Positions 40,991-48,772 of a stretch of DNA of 64,000 nt are shown here, one piece after another. The DNA comes from UBA5794 sp963714375 (lineage in GTDB: Bacteria > Actinomycetota > Acidimicrobiia > Spongiisociales > UBA5794), in the NCBI GenBank assembly GCA_963714375.1, contig CAVQOG010000006.1, positions 310,001 to 374,000 on the forward strand. The letters run 5' to 3'. How positions within the stretch are numbered: the stretch's first letter is position 1; each line of letters begins with the position of its first letter. The translations under genes were made by a program, and so were the position numbers. The notes under the pieces are model-generated. The model was given only the letters and a program-made list of their open reading frames with translations. It had not been told where the DNA came from and ran no database searches.

Positions 40991-41352
40991 GGTGGCACGA
41001 CAACCGGAGCAGCCCGGGTAACGGAGATCCGAATCGGAATGAGGTCAGGTCCTGGAGGTGCCCAATCGAACGAGACGGTCCCCGTAGCCAGGCGACCGTC
41101 CGATGTCACGGAGATCTCGGCATCAATCGTCCCCGGGACGGTGGCACGCAGATCACGACCAAGTCGCTGCTGGACGACGGCGAGATCTCCGCTCGTAGCA
41201 GCGCGCCGAACCGCGCCTTCCACAGCAGCGGAGGCAGCACCCCTCGCAACCACGAGAAACCCGATCTGCACGATGAGCGTGAGCACAACAAAGAACACAA
41301 GCATCGACGCCAAACCCTCAAGCGTTACCGATCCGTCGTTTCTGGATGGCAC
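40987..41352 (-). CDS. TadE-like pseudopilin
   Basis: 121 residues from the GTG at 41352, two bases after the Flp pilin stop; the longer frame from 41547 would cover the whole pilin gene in another frame and is rejected. N-terminus 'PSRNDGSVTLEGLASMLVFFVVLTLIVQIGFLV': cleavage after Gly leaves Glu at +5 of the mature helix. Then an Ala-rich helix 'RGAASAAVEGAVRRAA' and a beta-rich domain. Minor pilin or assembly factor. Confidence 0.75.
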   Translation of the reverse strand: MPSRNDGSVTLEGLASMLVFFVVLTLIVQIGFLVVARGAASAAVEGAVRRAATSGDLAVVQQRLGRDLRATVPGTIDAEISVTSDGRLATGTVSFDWAPPGPDLIPIRISVTRAAPVVVPP

Positions 41353-41354
41353 AG

Positions 41355-41519
41355 TTAGCCGAAGAAACCCCCGAATTCGCCAGCGACGTTGCTCCAGATG
41401 TCGCCGGCAGTGCCCCGAACCTGTGGCAAGAGGAGTGCAATCACCAGGACGGCGATGGTCGCCAACCCAAGCCATTCGACGGTGGTCGCACCCCGTTGGC
41501 CTATCAATCTGTCGAACAT
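41355..41519 (-). CDS. flp: Flp-type major pilin precursor, 54 residues
   Basis: A short gene found by reading the gap between TadE and TadC. It encodes 'MFDRLIGQRGATTVEWLGLA' then a hydrophobic stretch 'TIAVLVIALLLP' and a short tail ending 'GEFGGFFG'. G|ATTVE is a type IVb/Flp prepilin site (Glu at +5). The ATG has a run of GGAAGG sequences just upstream (GGAAGGAAGGG), the strongest ribosome binding site in the operon, which suits the major structural subunit. Confidence 0.85.
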   Translation of the reverse strand: MFDRLIGQRGATTVEWLGLATIAVLVIALLLPQVRGTAGDIWSNVAGEFGGFFG

Positions 41520-41543
41520 GTTCCCTTCCTTCCTTTCGTGTGG

Positions 41544-42314
41544 TCACTGTGTACCCGATAGTTCCTTCAGCCCAACCAAGGTCGGATACAGGAGAAATAG
41601 CAACGCAGTCGGCACCATGAGGGCCAAGACAGGGCCGTAGGTTGCGACAGCGCGCCTCCCGCCTTCAGCCGAAAGATCTCGCTCAATACCAGCCCTGAAG
41701 TCGATGGCAAGCTCACCGAGCATCACCGCAAGTCGACCTCCCGACTCATGCGCGTGGCCGAGCAGTTCATAGAGACGTCGTCCGTCTCTGTGGGCGGTGG
41801 TGCGTGCCGCTGCCAATAGGCTTGAAGCGAGTCCCTCGCCCTCATCCTGACGTGAGATCACCGCGGTGAGTTCCTCAATCGCGACACCATTCATCTCGGA
41901 GGCGACGGTCCGGATCGCCGACGACACCGAGTCGCCGGCCACAACATGAAGTGCGATCGCGTCCGAGACGATCGGGAGTTCAAATCGGAGACGTCGTGAA
42001 CGTCGCTGCTGTGCGTTCGTCGTTCGTGCGGACCAAATGAAATAGCCAGCGACAGCGCCGACAATGGTCAGGGCGGGAACGGACCGGCCCGCACCCGACA
42101 GAAACAGGTCGCCTTGTGCGACCAGGGCACCGACGAGACCTCCGGCGACGGCTGATGGCAGCCACGGCATACCTCTCCGCATCGGCTGAGGAGGCGCCGT
42201 CGCGGAGGCTTCAGGCATCAGATAGCGCCCGAGCCGATCAGCCAGCACCTCTGACGTACCTCCTACAACGAGAAGAAACGTTGCCACCGCCGCGACGAGT
42301 GCAACAACAATCAT
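41544..42314 (-). CDS. tadC: Tad pilus inner-membrane platform protein TadC
   Basis: 256 residues. N-terminal and C-terminal membrane helices flank a GspF-type cytoplasmic domain: 'RRSRRLRFELPIVSDAIALHVVAGDSVSSAIRTVA', 'LAAARTTAHRDGRRLYELLGHAHESGGRLAVMLGELAIDFR'. With TadB it forms the platform on which the TadA ATPase acts. Overlaps tadB by 4 bp. Confidence 0.88.
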   Translation of the reverse strand: MIVVALVAAVATFLLVVGGTSEVLADRLGRYLMPEASATAPPQPMRRGMPWLPSAVAGGLVGALVAQGDLFLSGAGRSVPALTIVGAVAGYFIWSARTTNAQQRRSRRLRFELPIVSDAIALHVVAGDSVSSAIRTVASEMNGVAIEELTAVISRQDEGEGLASSLLAAARTTAHRDGRRLYELLGHAHESGGRLAVMLGELAIDFRAGIERDLSAEGGRRAVATYGPVLALMVPTALLFLLYPTLVGLKELSGTQ

Positions 42315-43117
42315 GATCGGAACATCCGCGGAGCATCTGACAGTGCCGCAAGCTTGCGGGCAAGCAGGTAGCCCACGAGGGTCAAGGCAAGTCCGATCCC
42401 GACAACAATGCCGCCGGTCGGGGTACCAAAGGCACTCGATGACTGCGGGTTCGTGGCGATCGACAAAGCGAGAATCCCCCAGGGCGCCGTCAGGGCCACT
42501 CCCGCGGTCCAGCGCTGCTCGGTCATGGCGGCGTCATGAGCGCTACGAAGTCGAGACTCTCCGGCCACGGAGGCGCTCAACATCGAAAGAACCTCACCCA
42601 CCCGGTGTCCACCCGTCTCGTTTGCAACGATGAGAGTCATTGTCACGCGATCAGCGGTCGGGTCGTGTGCCCGATCTCGGACCACCTTCATCGCTTCGGT
42701 GAATCCGCCGCCGAACAAAAGGTGTCTGCGTACGTCCTCGAGGGTCTCGGAAAATGGCTCTCCTACCCGCTCAGCTGCATCCACATAGGCGTCGGGAAGC
42801 GTGAGACCGGCCGCTACTGAGGACCGAATGTGCGCGAGAAGGTCGGGCCACGCCGCGGACGCAGATGCCTGACGCTTACGTTCGCGCGAACCGGCGATCT
42901 GAAACGGGATGGTGACAGCGAGCATCCCAAATGCAGCGGCTGGCACGGCCGTGCCCATCAGCCCATACGTCAGGACGAAGACCACGAGCCCGGACCCAAC
43001 ACCGAGCAAACCTGATCGGAGGTCGAATGATGGGCGATATCGGGTCATGACCGGTACGACGCCACCGGTCAGAATCCATACAGCTCCCGCAGCTGAGAGG
43101 ACAGCAACGCCTCTCAC
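42311..43117 (-). CDS. tadB: Tad pilus inner-membrane platform protein TadB
   Basis: 268 residues with the GspF/T2SS-F domain: 'AWPDLLAHIRSSVAAGLTLPDAYVDAAERVGEPF', 'VRDRAHDPTADRVTMTLIVANETGGHRVGEVLSMLSASV'. Three to four membrane helices at both ends. Overlaps tadA and tadC by 4 bp each. Confidence 0.88.
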   Translation of the reverse strand: MRGVAVLSAAGAVWILTGGVVPVMTRYRPSFDLRSGLLGVGSGLVVFVLTYGLMGTAVPAAAFGMLAVTIPFQIAGSRERKRQASASAAWPDLLAHIRSSVAAGLTLPDAYVDAAERVGEPFSETLEDVRRHLLFGGGFTEAMKVVRDRAHDPTADRVTMTLIVANETGGHRVGEVLSMLSASVAGESRLRSAHDAAMTEQRWTAGVALTAPWGILALSIATNPQSSSAFGTPTGGIVVGIGLALTLVGYLLARKLAALSDAPRMFRS

Positions 43118-44097
43118 AATGAACCAGCCCGTAGGGTGTTGTAGCCACCTCGCTGATAGATCTGCTCCACGGTGAAGACATCCCCGTCGAGCTGCTGTGG
43201 CACGGACAGGATCTCCTCCACATATCGCCCCGATGCGTCGCGACGGAGAAACACGACGAGATCGACAACGGACGCGACCGTTCGGCGGAGATACGGGATG
43301 GAGATGTTCTCGCCTGCAAGAACACCGTATGACACGAGCTTCTCAAGAGCCTCTCGACCTGAGTTTGCGTGAATGGTGGCGATTCCCGAGCAGCCCGCGT
43401 TGAGTGCCATCAACATGTCGAGTGCTTCCGGTCCTCGCACCTCCCCCACGACTATCCGATCGGGGCGCTGACGCAGCGCCTCACGCACCAGGTCACGCAG
43501 CGAGATTTCTGAGCCACCGTCGAGTCCGGCATCTCGCGTCTGCATCTGGGTCATATCCGGCAGCGGCACATCGATCTCAAAAACTTCTTCGCACGTCACC
43601 ACTCGCCGGTCGGGTTGAACCTCACGCAGCAGGCAGTTGACGAGGGTGGTCTTGCCAGCACCGGGTGCTCCTGCCACCAAGATCGTCTTGTCGGTGCGGA
43701 TCGCGTCGCGCAGCATCCTTGCGACATGCTCAGGGAAGGTATCGCGAGACATCAGGTCGTCGAGCGACGCGGCAGTGACAACGAACTTGCGGATCTGGAT
43801 GTTCATCCTGTCGGCGTGAGTCACCGGTGGTCCGGTGATGTGCACGCGGCTTCCGTTGTCAAGTTGTGCCGAAACAATGGGATTCGACTGGTCAACCCTG
43901 CGCCCGGTTCCGACAAGCAGTTGGTCAGCGACACGTCGCACCGTGTTGGCATCGACTACAACATTCGCAAGCTCCTTGACGCCGTTACGAACGATGAAGG
44001 TGCGCATACCGCCAATGACAATGATCTCCTCGACAAGAGGGTCATCGAGCATGTCGGTCAGGAAACCGAACCGATCCGGGGCCGCTTGCACAGTCAT
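43114..44097 (-). CDS. tadA: Tad/CpaF secretion ATPase TadA
   Basis: 327 residues, shorter than many CpaF proteins because the N-terminal helical extension is small. 'VDQSNPIVSAQLDNGSRVHI', Walker A 'GAPGAGKTTLVNCLL', Asp box 'VVTCEEVFEIDVP', Walker B 'RPDRIVVGEVRGPEALDMLMALNAG' and the His box 'IATIHANSGREALEKL'. A hexameric motor that powers pilin assembly. Confidence 0.94.
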   Translation of the reverse strand: MTVQAAPDRFGFLTDMLDDPLVEEIIVIGGMRTFIVRNGVKELANVVVDANTVRRVADQLLVGTGRRVDQSNPIVSAQLDNGSRVHITGPPVTHADRMNIQIRKFVVTAASLDDLMSRDTFPEHVARMLRDAIRTDKTILVAGAPGAGKTTLVNCLLREVQPDRRVVTCEEVFEIDVPLPDMTQMQTRDAGLDGGSEISLRDLVREALRQRPDRIVVGEVRGPEALDMLMALNAGCSGIATIHANSGREALEKLVSYGVLAGENISIPYLRRTVASVVDLVVFLRRDASGRYVEEILSVPQQLDGDVFTVEQIYQRGGYNTLRAGSL

Positions 44098-45137
44098 CGC
44101 GTGGCACCCACATTCTCGAGCGATTTCACCAATACCCGATCCGGCAGCTTTCCCGTGGCCGCATTGCGCCGAACCTTGGGGCGATCATTGATCACAGCCA
44201 CGGGGTCGAGCCCGGTCCATCGACGGACCGCAGCCATCGTCTCGCTTCGGTTGTGGGAGCGCGCCTTGTTGATGACAATCTGGGGCGTCGGACCGAACCA
44301 GTCGCTTGTTGTCTGAGCGGCACGAACGATCCCTATCGGTGTCGCCTCGACAACCAGCAGGACGTCATCGATCGAATCAAGAAGGGTGTCCGAGATTGGA
44401 TTGGATCCCACATCAAGCACAACCGTGGCATAGCTTGAGGCCGCTGCCTCGACCAATCCAGCGAGCATCTGTTCACGGACCGGTGGCTCGCCGTTTCGAT
44501 GCGACCCCGTGATGACGTCCATCCGCCCAACCCTTCGGACACACGACCGATCGAATGTTCCGTCTGAACGAACCATGTCTGCGGCGTCGGTCATGTCAGG
44601 TCGTGGCGCGACACCGAGGCGTACCGCCAATGCCGGTGCGGTCAGGTCCGCGTCGATCAGCACCGTCTTTCCTCGTTGGGAATGTGCCATTGCAACGGAG
44701 CAGGCGACCTCCGTACAGCCGGGCGCACCACGCGGTCCAACAACGGCGATCACGTGACCCCGACTTCCCGACAACGCTGCGACTGCAGACGGCGCGACGA
44801 ATCGGATCGCCTGAATCAGTGCTGCGATGTCCACGTCGTCGGGAAGTACCTCTGCAGCACCGCCAAGTTCGAGCAGTGAGGCAGAGGGTCCGTCACCCGG
44901 TGGATGGATACCGATCACGGTACACCCCAGACGAGTCCACGCCGTGATCTGATGCGGCGTAACCCAGGCGACCTCGGCGCCAGCGACGATCACGTCGATC
45001 TCGCTGGCGCGAGCCTCGATGTCACGGGGTTGGAACGCTCGCAGGACCACGCGGATGGCCGCCGTATCTCTCGCGTAGGCGACAAGACTCGGCTCCCACT
45101 CCCGAGCTGAAAGCACCGTCGCGACACGCACGGTCAT
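44094..45137 (-). CDS. TadZ/CpaE-like ParA-family protein with a lysine-less P-loop
   Basis: 347 residues. The N-terminal 130 residues resemble a receiver-like domain of CpaE/TadZ proteins; the MinD/ParA part begins 'HVIAVVGPRGAPGCTEVACSVAMAHSQRGKTVLIDADLTAPAL'. In the deviant Walker A (KGGxGKT) both lysines are missing: the loop reads GPRGAPGCTE. TadZ proteins with atypical P-loops are known and act as polar localisation factors of the pilus. Coupled to cpaB and tadA by 4-bp overlaps. Confidence 0.82.
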   Translation of the reverse strand: MTVRVATVLSAREWEPSLVAYARDTAAIRVVLRAFQPRDIEARASEIDVIVAGAEVAWVTPHQITAWTRLGCTVIGIHPPGDGPSASLLELGGAAEVLPDDVDIAALIQAIRFVAPSAVAALSGSRGHVIAVVGPRGAPGCTEVACSVAMAHSQRGKTVLIDADLTAPALAVRLGVAPRPDMTDAADMVRSDGTFDRSCVRRVGRMDVITGSHRNGEPPVREQMLAGLVEAAASSYATVVLDVGSNPISDTLLDSIDDVLLVVEATPIGIVRAAQTTSDWFGPTPQIVINKARSHNRSETMAAVRRWTGLDPVAVINDRPKVRRNAATGKLPDRVLVKSLENVGATR

Positions 45138-45751
45138 GGTGCGATCCTCACAAGGTCGATTCCACCGTTGCGACTCGCACCCGCTAGCAAGAGGGCGAGT
45201 TCCTCATCTACGGCGAGGAGAAGATCGACACGGTCTGCGTTGACGCCCTCGACTGCAGGACGCGATTCCACCACATATACGCCAGTCGCAACCAGGTCGG
45301 TGACGGGAGCAGATTCCAATCCTTGGTCGGAGGTCCGATAGATGTCGACTCTGTCGCCAGCAACAAGCCTTCCGAGTACCGCGTGGGATTGGTCGAGAGA
45401 TAGGGCAATCACGTTCGGATAGGCCAATAGTTCAGGAGGCTGCAAATTGGATGGAATGAGTGGCTCGCCTGCGTCGACCGGTGCTCGCAGCGACCACTCG
45501 GAGAGATCTCCAATCGTGGTGCCTTCCACCATGCCCACGGATGAAGCGACGTACCTGACTGTCACATCATCCTGCGTCAACGCACGGCCAGGAACCAAGT
45601 CATTTGCCGCGACCAACACGCCAACCCGAGGATCCGGTTGCGTCAGCATCAGAACCAGAAGCCCGGCTATGGCGGCGAGGCCCAATCCGACGAGCCGCTT
45701 CCGATCAAGCCATGGAATCGACAGCTCGTCGAGCCGAATGCTGACAGCCAT
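45134..45751 (-). CDS. CpaB/RcpC-like SAF-domain pilus assembly protein
   Basis: 205 residues from the ATG at 45751, which overlaps the preceding stop (ATGA). One N-terminal membrane helix ('LVGLGLAAIAGLLVLML'), then a SAF domain ('VLVAANDLVPGRALTQDDVTVRYV') and 'ALSLDQSHAVLGRLVAGDRVDIYRT', the usual CpaB order. Lies outside the membrane and joins the pilus machinery to the cell envelope. Confidence 0.83.
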   Translation of the reverse strand: MAVSIRLDELSIPWLDRKRLVGLGLAAIAGLLVLMLTQPDPRVGVLVAANDLVPGRALTQDDVTVRYVASSVGMVEGTTIGDLSEWSLRAPVDAGEPLIPSNLQPPELLAYPNVIALSLDQSHAVLGRLVAGDRVDIYRTSDQGLESAPVTDLVATGVYVVESRPAVEGVNADRVDLLLAVDEELALLLAGASRNGGIDLVRIAP

Positions 45752-46050
45752 CAGCGCGCCTCCATGGCAACGATGTGATCGATGGCGAGCCACCTCGCAG
45801 ATGACCCGTCCTCGAGCACCACGTGGTCGAGTCCAACCGAGCGAACGATTCCGTTGTATGTGTGCCCATCGACTGCTGAAACAACGACCCGCTCACGGCG
45901 ATCCTCAGACAGAATCAGCCGGTCTCGAAGGGACATGCGTCTCAGGGCCGCTGAACGAGCGGCCTCCTGCTCTGCGTCAAGGGTGTCGTCGAGGCGTGAT
46001 CTGAGAGCTCTACCAATCTGTGCAAGGTCCGGATGGCTGAACGGATCCAT
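45751..46050 (-). CDS. small protein at the head of the pilus operon
   Basis: 99 residues. The first half is helical and charged ('AQIGRALRSRLDDTLDAEQEAARSAALRRMSLRDRL'); the second half, 'VVSAVDGHTYNGIVRSVGLDHVVLEDGSSARWLAIDHIVAME', has the strand pattern of a small SH3/Sm-like barrel. I know similar short genes near actinobacterial tad loci but no function. First gene of a ten-gene run 46050-40179, all joined by overlaps or tiny gaps except around flp. Confidence 0.7.
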   Translation of the reverse strand: MDPFSHPDLAQIGRALRSRLDDTLDAEQEAARSAALRRMSLRDRLILSEDRRERVVVSAVDGHTYNGIVRSVGLDHVVLEDGSSARWLAIDHIVAMEAR

Positions 46051-46269
46051 GGCGCGCTCCCCAATGTCGCTCGTCGCCCAGATCTATGCCCACATTCAGG
46101 AAACTCCTCTGAGTGGTCGGTTGCAAGGGGGTCATACCACGATGTTTCGCGAGATACGCGCGGAAGTCGCGGCCTACCGACGACTATCGCGACTTCGAGG
46201 GACGATGACCGCTGAATTGGCTATCCGTGCAGAACAGAATTCGGACTGCGGGTCCGTATCCTGCCTCGA
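46051..46269. other. 219-bp divergent intergenic region, pilus operon / ychF
   Basis: No gene supported. On the plus strand TATCCT (46257-46262) serves ychF. On the minus strand a GAGGAG followed by Met-Trp-Ala-stop (about 46085-46110) precedes the pilus operon; its meaning is unclear. Confidence 0.4.
46257..46262 (+). promoter_or_regulatory. -10 box TATCCT of ychF
   Basis: GTATCCT ends 7 nt before the ATG at 46270. Confidence 0.55.
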
Positions 46270-47361
46270 ATGGGAATTGCGTGTGGGATCGTTGGGCTGC
46301 CGAACGTCGGAAAATCGACGCTCTTCAACGCGCTCACCGGAGGTGAGATCGCTGCCGAGAACTATCCGTTCACCACGATCGATCCGAACGCAGGGATCGC
46401 AATCGTCCCCGACCCTCGACTTGACGCGCTGACTGCGATCGTCCATCCGAAGGAGACCATTCCGACGGTGGTCGAGTTTGTCGACATCGCAGGGCTCGTC
46501 GCCGGTGCGGCAGACGGGGAAGGGCTCGGCAACAAGTTTCTGAGCCATATTCGCGAAACCGACGCCATTGCACATGTGGTTCGGTGTTTCAAGGACGACA
46601 ACGTCGTCCACGTGGATGGCAAAGTCGACCCACTCTCGGACATCGCAACGATCAACACCGAACTTGCCCTCGCCGATCTCGAGACGGTCGAACGATCCCT
46701 CGACCGTCAGGGACGCAAGGCGCGGTCCGGAGATGCCGATGCGAAGGCGGCTGTTGCCGTGTTGGAGCGCATCAACTCCCATCTTGGTGATGGGAATCCT
46801 GTCCGAACGATGTCCTTCACCGATCGGGAGCGCCTCATCGTTCGAGATCTCTTTCTGTTGACGGCAAAGCCCACCATGTACATCGCCAATGTGGACGAGG
46901 CAGGGCTTACTGGCAACGAGATGACGCAGGCAGTCATCGATCATGCAGCGTCGGAAGGGTCTGACGTTGTCACGATCTGTGGCGCACTGGAAGCCGAGAT
47001 GGCGACACTTGAACCGGACGATCGAACCGAACTGCTTGCGGAATACGGCTTGGACGAACCAGGGCTCCACAAAGTCATCCGGGCCACCTACGAGATGCTT
47101 GGGCTCCTGACCTACTTCACCGCCGGCGAGAAAGAGGTGAGAGCATGGACCGTGAGAGCGGGTTCAACGGCACCCCAATCGGCAGCGGTCATCCACACCG
47201 ACTTCGAGAAGGGCTTCATCCGAGCCGAAGTCATCTCCTACGACGACTACATCGCTGGCAACGGTGAGGCCGGCGCCAAGGACAACGGCCGCTGGCGCCT
47301 CGAAGGCAAGGACTACGTCACCCAAGAAGGCGACGTGATGCACTTCCGCTTCAACCTCTGA
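46270..47361 (+). CDS. ychF: redox-regulated ATPase YchF
   Basis: 363 residues. Obg-like P-loop 'CGIVGLPNVGKSTLFNALT', switch 'ENYPFTTIDPN', 'VEFVDIAGLVAGAADGEGLGNKFLSHIRETDAIAHVVRCF' and the altered G4 motif 'MYIANVDEAG' that favours ATP; C-terminal TGS domain 'LLTYFTAGEKEVRAWTVRAGSTAPQSAAVIHTDFEKGFIRAEV'. A ribosome-associated ATPase. A 298-codon open frame on the other strand is a shadow. Confidence 0.97.
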   Translation: MGIACGIVGLPNVGKSTLFNALTGGEIAAENYPFTTIDPNAGIAIVPDPRLDALTAIVHPKETIPTVVEFVDIAGLVAGAADGEGLGNKFLSHIRETDAIAHVVRCFKDDNVVHVDGKVDPLSDIATINTELALADLETVERSLDRQGRKARSGDADAKAAVAVLERINSHLGDGNPVRTMSFTDRERLIVRDLFLLTAKPTMYIANVDEAGLTGNEMTQAVIDHAASEGSDVVTICGALEAEMATLEPDDRTELLAEYGLDEPGLHKVIRATYEMLGLLTYFTAGEKEVRAWTVRAGSTAPQSAAVIHTDFEKGFIRAEVISYDDYIAGNGEAGAKDNGRWRLEGKDYVTQEGDVMHFRFNL

Positions 47362-47395
47362 TATTGGAGCCTTATCGAGTACCGCGCCTGATGGA

Positions 47396-47782
47396 CTAGC
47401 CGATTTCGTCGCCGTGGGCCGTGAGTGCCCAGATCAGCAGCAACGACAGCGCGAGAATCGCAATGGCCCATCCTGGGTAATACGGCATCACGACGAATGC
47501 ATCAAGCGCAGCAACGCTCGCTGCGACAACGCCGAGCACACGCGCCCACGTTTGACCGCTGTACACACCAAGGGAGACGGTGATCGCAAGAATGCCAACG
47601 AGAAGGGTGATCCATCCCCAGGCCGCGAGGTCGAGGTACCAGACCTTGTCTGCACCAAAGACGACCCACTCGTTATTGATGATCATCGCGAGCCCGTAGA
47701 GGATGTTCATGGCGCCCACGATGGCAAACATCGTCGTCGCGTACAGGACCCACCCGCTCGGGCCTCTGTTGTTTGTTGTCAT
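47396..47782 (-). CDS. four-helix membrane protein, DUF7144-like
   Basis: 128 residues from the ATG at 47782 with GGAAGG 7 nt upstream; the longer frame is rejected. Four membrane helices: 'GWVLYATTMFAIVGAMNILYGLAMI', 'LAAWGWITLLVGILAITVSLGVY', 'ARVLGVVAASVAALDAFVV', 'GWAIAILALSLLLIWALTAH'. Matches the small actinobacterial membrane family with 'F-VMPYYPGW'. Function unknown. Confidence 0.75.
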   Translation of the reverse strand: MTTNNRGPSGWVLYATTMFAIVGAMNILYGLAMIINNEWVVFGADKVWYLDLAAWGWITLLVGILAITVSLGVYSGQTWARVLGVVAASVAALDAFVVMPYYPGWAIAILALSLLLIWALTAHGDEIG

Positions 47783-47896
47783 TCCCGATCCTTCCTTTGT
47801 CGACACCGATTCGACCCGTACGTTACACCGGCGGTTACCACCGGCCCAGCTTTTCCGACGGCTCCAACGGCGACCGATCTGTTGCACGAGTTCCGT

Positions 47897-47902
47897 TAGA
47901 GT
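47897..47902 (+). promoter_or_regulatory. -10 box TAGAGT upstream of the DUF4328 gene
   Basis: TAGAGT ends 6 nt before an ATG at 47909 that opens only a six-codon frame. Confidence 0.5.
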
Positions 47903-47908
47903 CGACGC

Positions 47909-47929
47909 ATGAGTGAACGACGTGAGTGA
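47909..47929 (+). CDS. possible leaderless six-codon upstream ORF (Met-Ser-Glu-Arg-Arg-Glu)
   Basis: The only ATG at the leaderless distance reads M-S-E-R-R-E-stop, and its stop TGA (47927-47929) overlaps the first codons of the DUF4328 frame, whose in-frame GTG is at 47922. It could couple translation of the membrane protein. Alternatively the main gene starts at the GTG at 47913 and this is chance. Confidence 0.35.
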   Translation: MSERRE

Positions 47930-48728
47930 TCGTCCCCAGGGCGACGACTGGTGGCTTGCCTCCGACGGCAAGTGGTATCCGCCGCAGAGCAGATCAACGC
48001 CGCCACCACCCCAGCAGGAGCTGGCCCCGGTTCCTGCCGCGCCCTACGGGGCACCCGCGACGGGTCATCTCTATGGCAAGCCACCACCGCCATCGGGGGG
48101 CCGTCGCTTCGTTTCAGCCGGTCTCACGGGCACACTTTTCGGGTTTCAGCTCGCATCCGGCGTCCTGGCGATAATCGCTGGCACCCTCTACTTTGCAACA
48201 TTCGCATTGTGGCTGGATTTCCGCAAAGACGGAGACACCAGGCTTGGCGACGTGGTGGAGCTTGCCGACGTGAGCGACGGGGCTGCCGGTATCGCATTGA
48301 TCTCCGGATTGGTTGTGTTCATTCTGCTCATCATCTGGCTCAACCATGCCTACAAAGCCGCTGTCTCTCGCGGTGCTGAGTCCCAGGCGTGGTCATCGGG
48401 CTGGGCCGTTGGTGGATGGTTCATCCCGCTTGCGAACTTCGTGATCCCAAAACTCGTCATCAACGAAGTTGACCGGATGTCCCAACCCGAGTTGGTTGAA
48501 CCGATTGGAACCTCGTGGCGTTCGATGCGGCGGACAACGATCTCCGACTTGTGGTGGGTCTTCTACATCGCAGGCATCGTCGTCTCACAAATCGGGGCGG
48601 CGATCGAAGACGTCGACGCACTCTGGGTCGGGGCGATTGGATACATGATCTTCGGAACCGGTTTCATCTTGGGAGCTGCCGCAATTCGCACGATCGGGCA
48701 GCGGCTCCGGCCCCCCCGACCGTACTGA
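47922..48728 (+). CDS. DUF4328 membrane protein with WWxASDGKWYPP motif
   Basis: 268 residues from the GTG at 47922 (or 271 from the GTG at 47913). The N-terminus 'DDWWLASDGKWYPPQS' is a short Trp motif frequent in Acidimicrobiia membrane proteins, followed by a Pro-rich linker. Then about six helices with the DUF4328 elements 'IIWLNHAYKAA', 'WSSGWAVGGWFIPLANFVIPKLVINEVDR'. Function unknown. No usual ribosome binding site; see the upstream six-codon frame. Confidence 0.82.
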   Translation: MSDRPQGDDWWLASDGKWYPPQSRSTPPPPQQELAPVPAAPYGAPATGHLYGKPPPPSGGRRFVSAGLTGTLFGFQLASGVLAIIAGTLYFATFALWLDFRKDGDTRLGDVVELADVSDGAAGIALISGLVVFILLIIWLNHAYKAAVSRGAESQAWSSGWAVGGWFIPLANFVIPKLVINEVDRMSQPELVEPIGTSWRSMRRTTISDLWWVFYIAGIVVSQIGAAIEDVDALWVGAIGYMIFGTGFILGAAAIRTIGQRLRPPRPY

Positions 48729-48760
48729 GAAGAATCGTCACAACTAGCTCCACAAACGGC

Positions 48761-48766
48761 GACAAT
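48761..48766 (+). promoter_or_regulatory. -10-like GACAAT of the SGNH gene, leaderless
   Basis: GACAAT ends 6 nt before the ATG at 48773; the first base departs from TANNNT but matches TATAAT at four positions. Confidence 0.4.
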
Positions 48767-48772
48767 GGGGCC

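Noticed and set aside
41352..41547. N-terminal extension of TadE to 186 residues
   Set aside because: The extension covers the pilin gene in another frame, is Arg/His/Cys-rich and lacks a membrane helix.
46033..46215. 60-codon frame between the pilus operon and ychF
   Set aside because: No start signal, no protein pattern, and it overlaps the divergent promoter area.
46174..47070. 298-codon open frame antisense to ychF
   Set aside because: It lies wholly opposite a well-conserved gene, has no recognisable protein pattern and no start signal.
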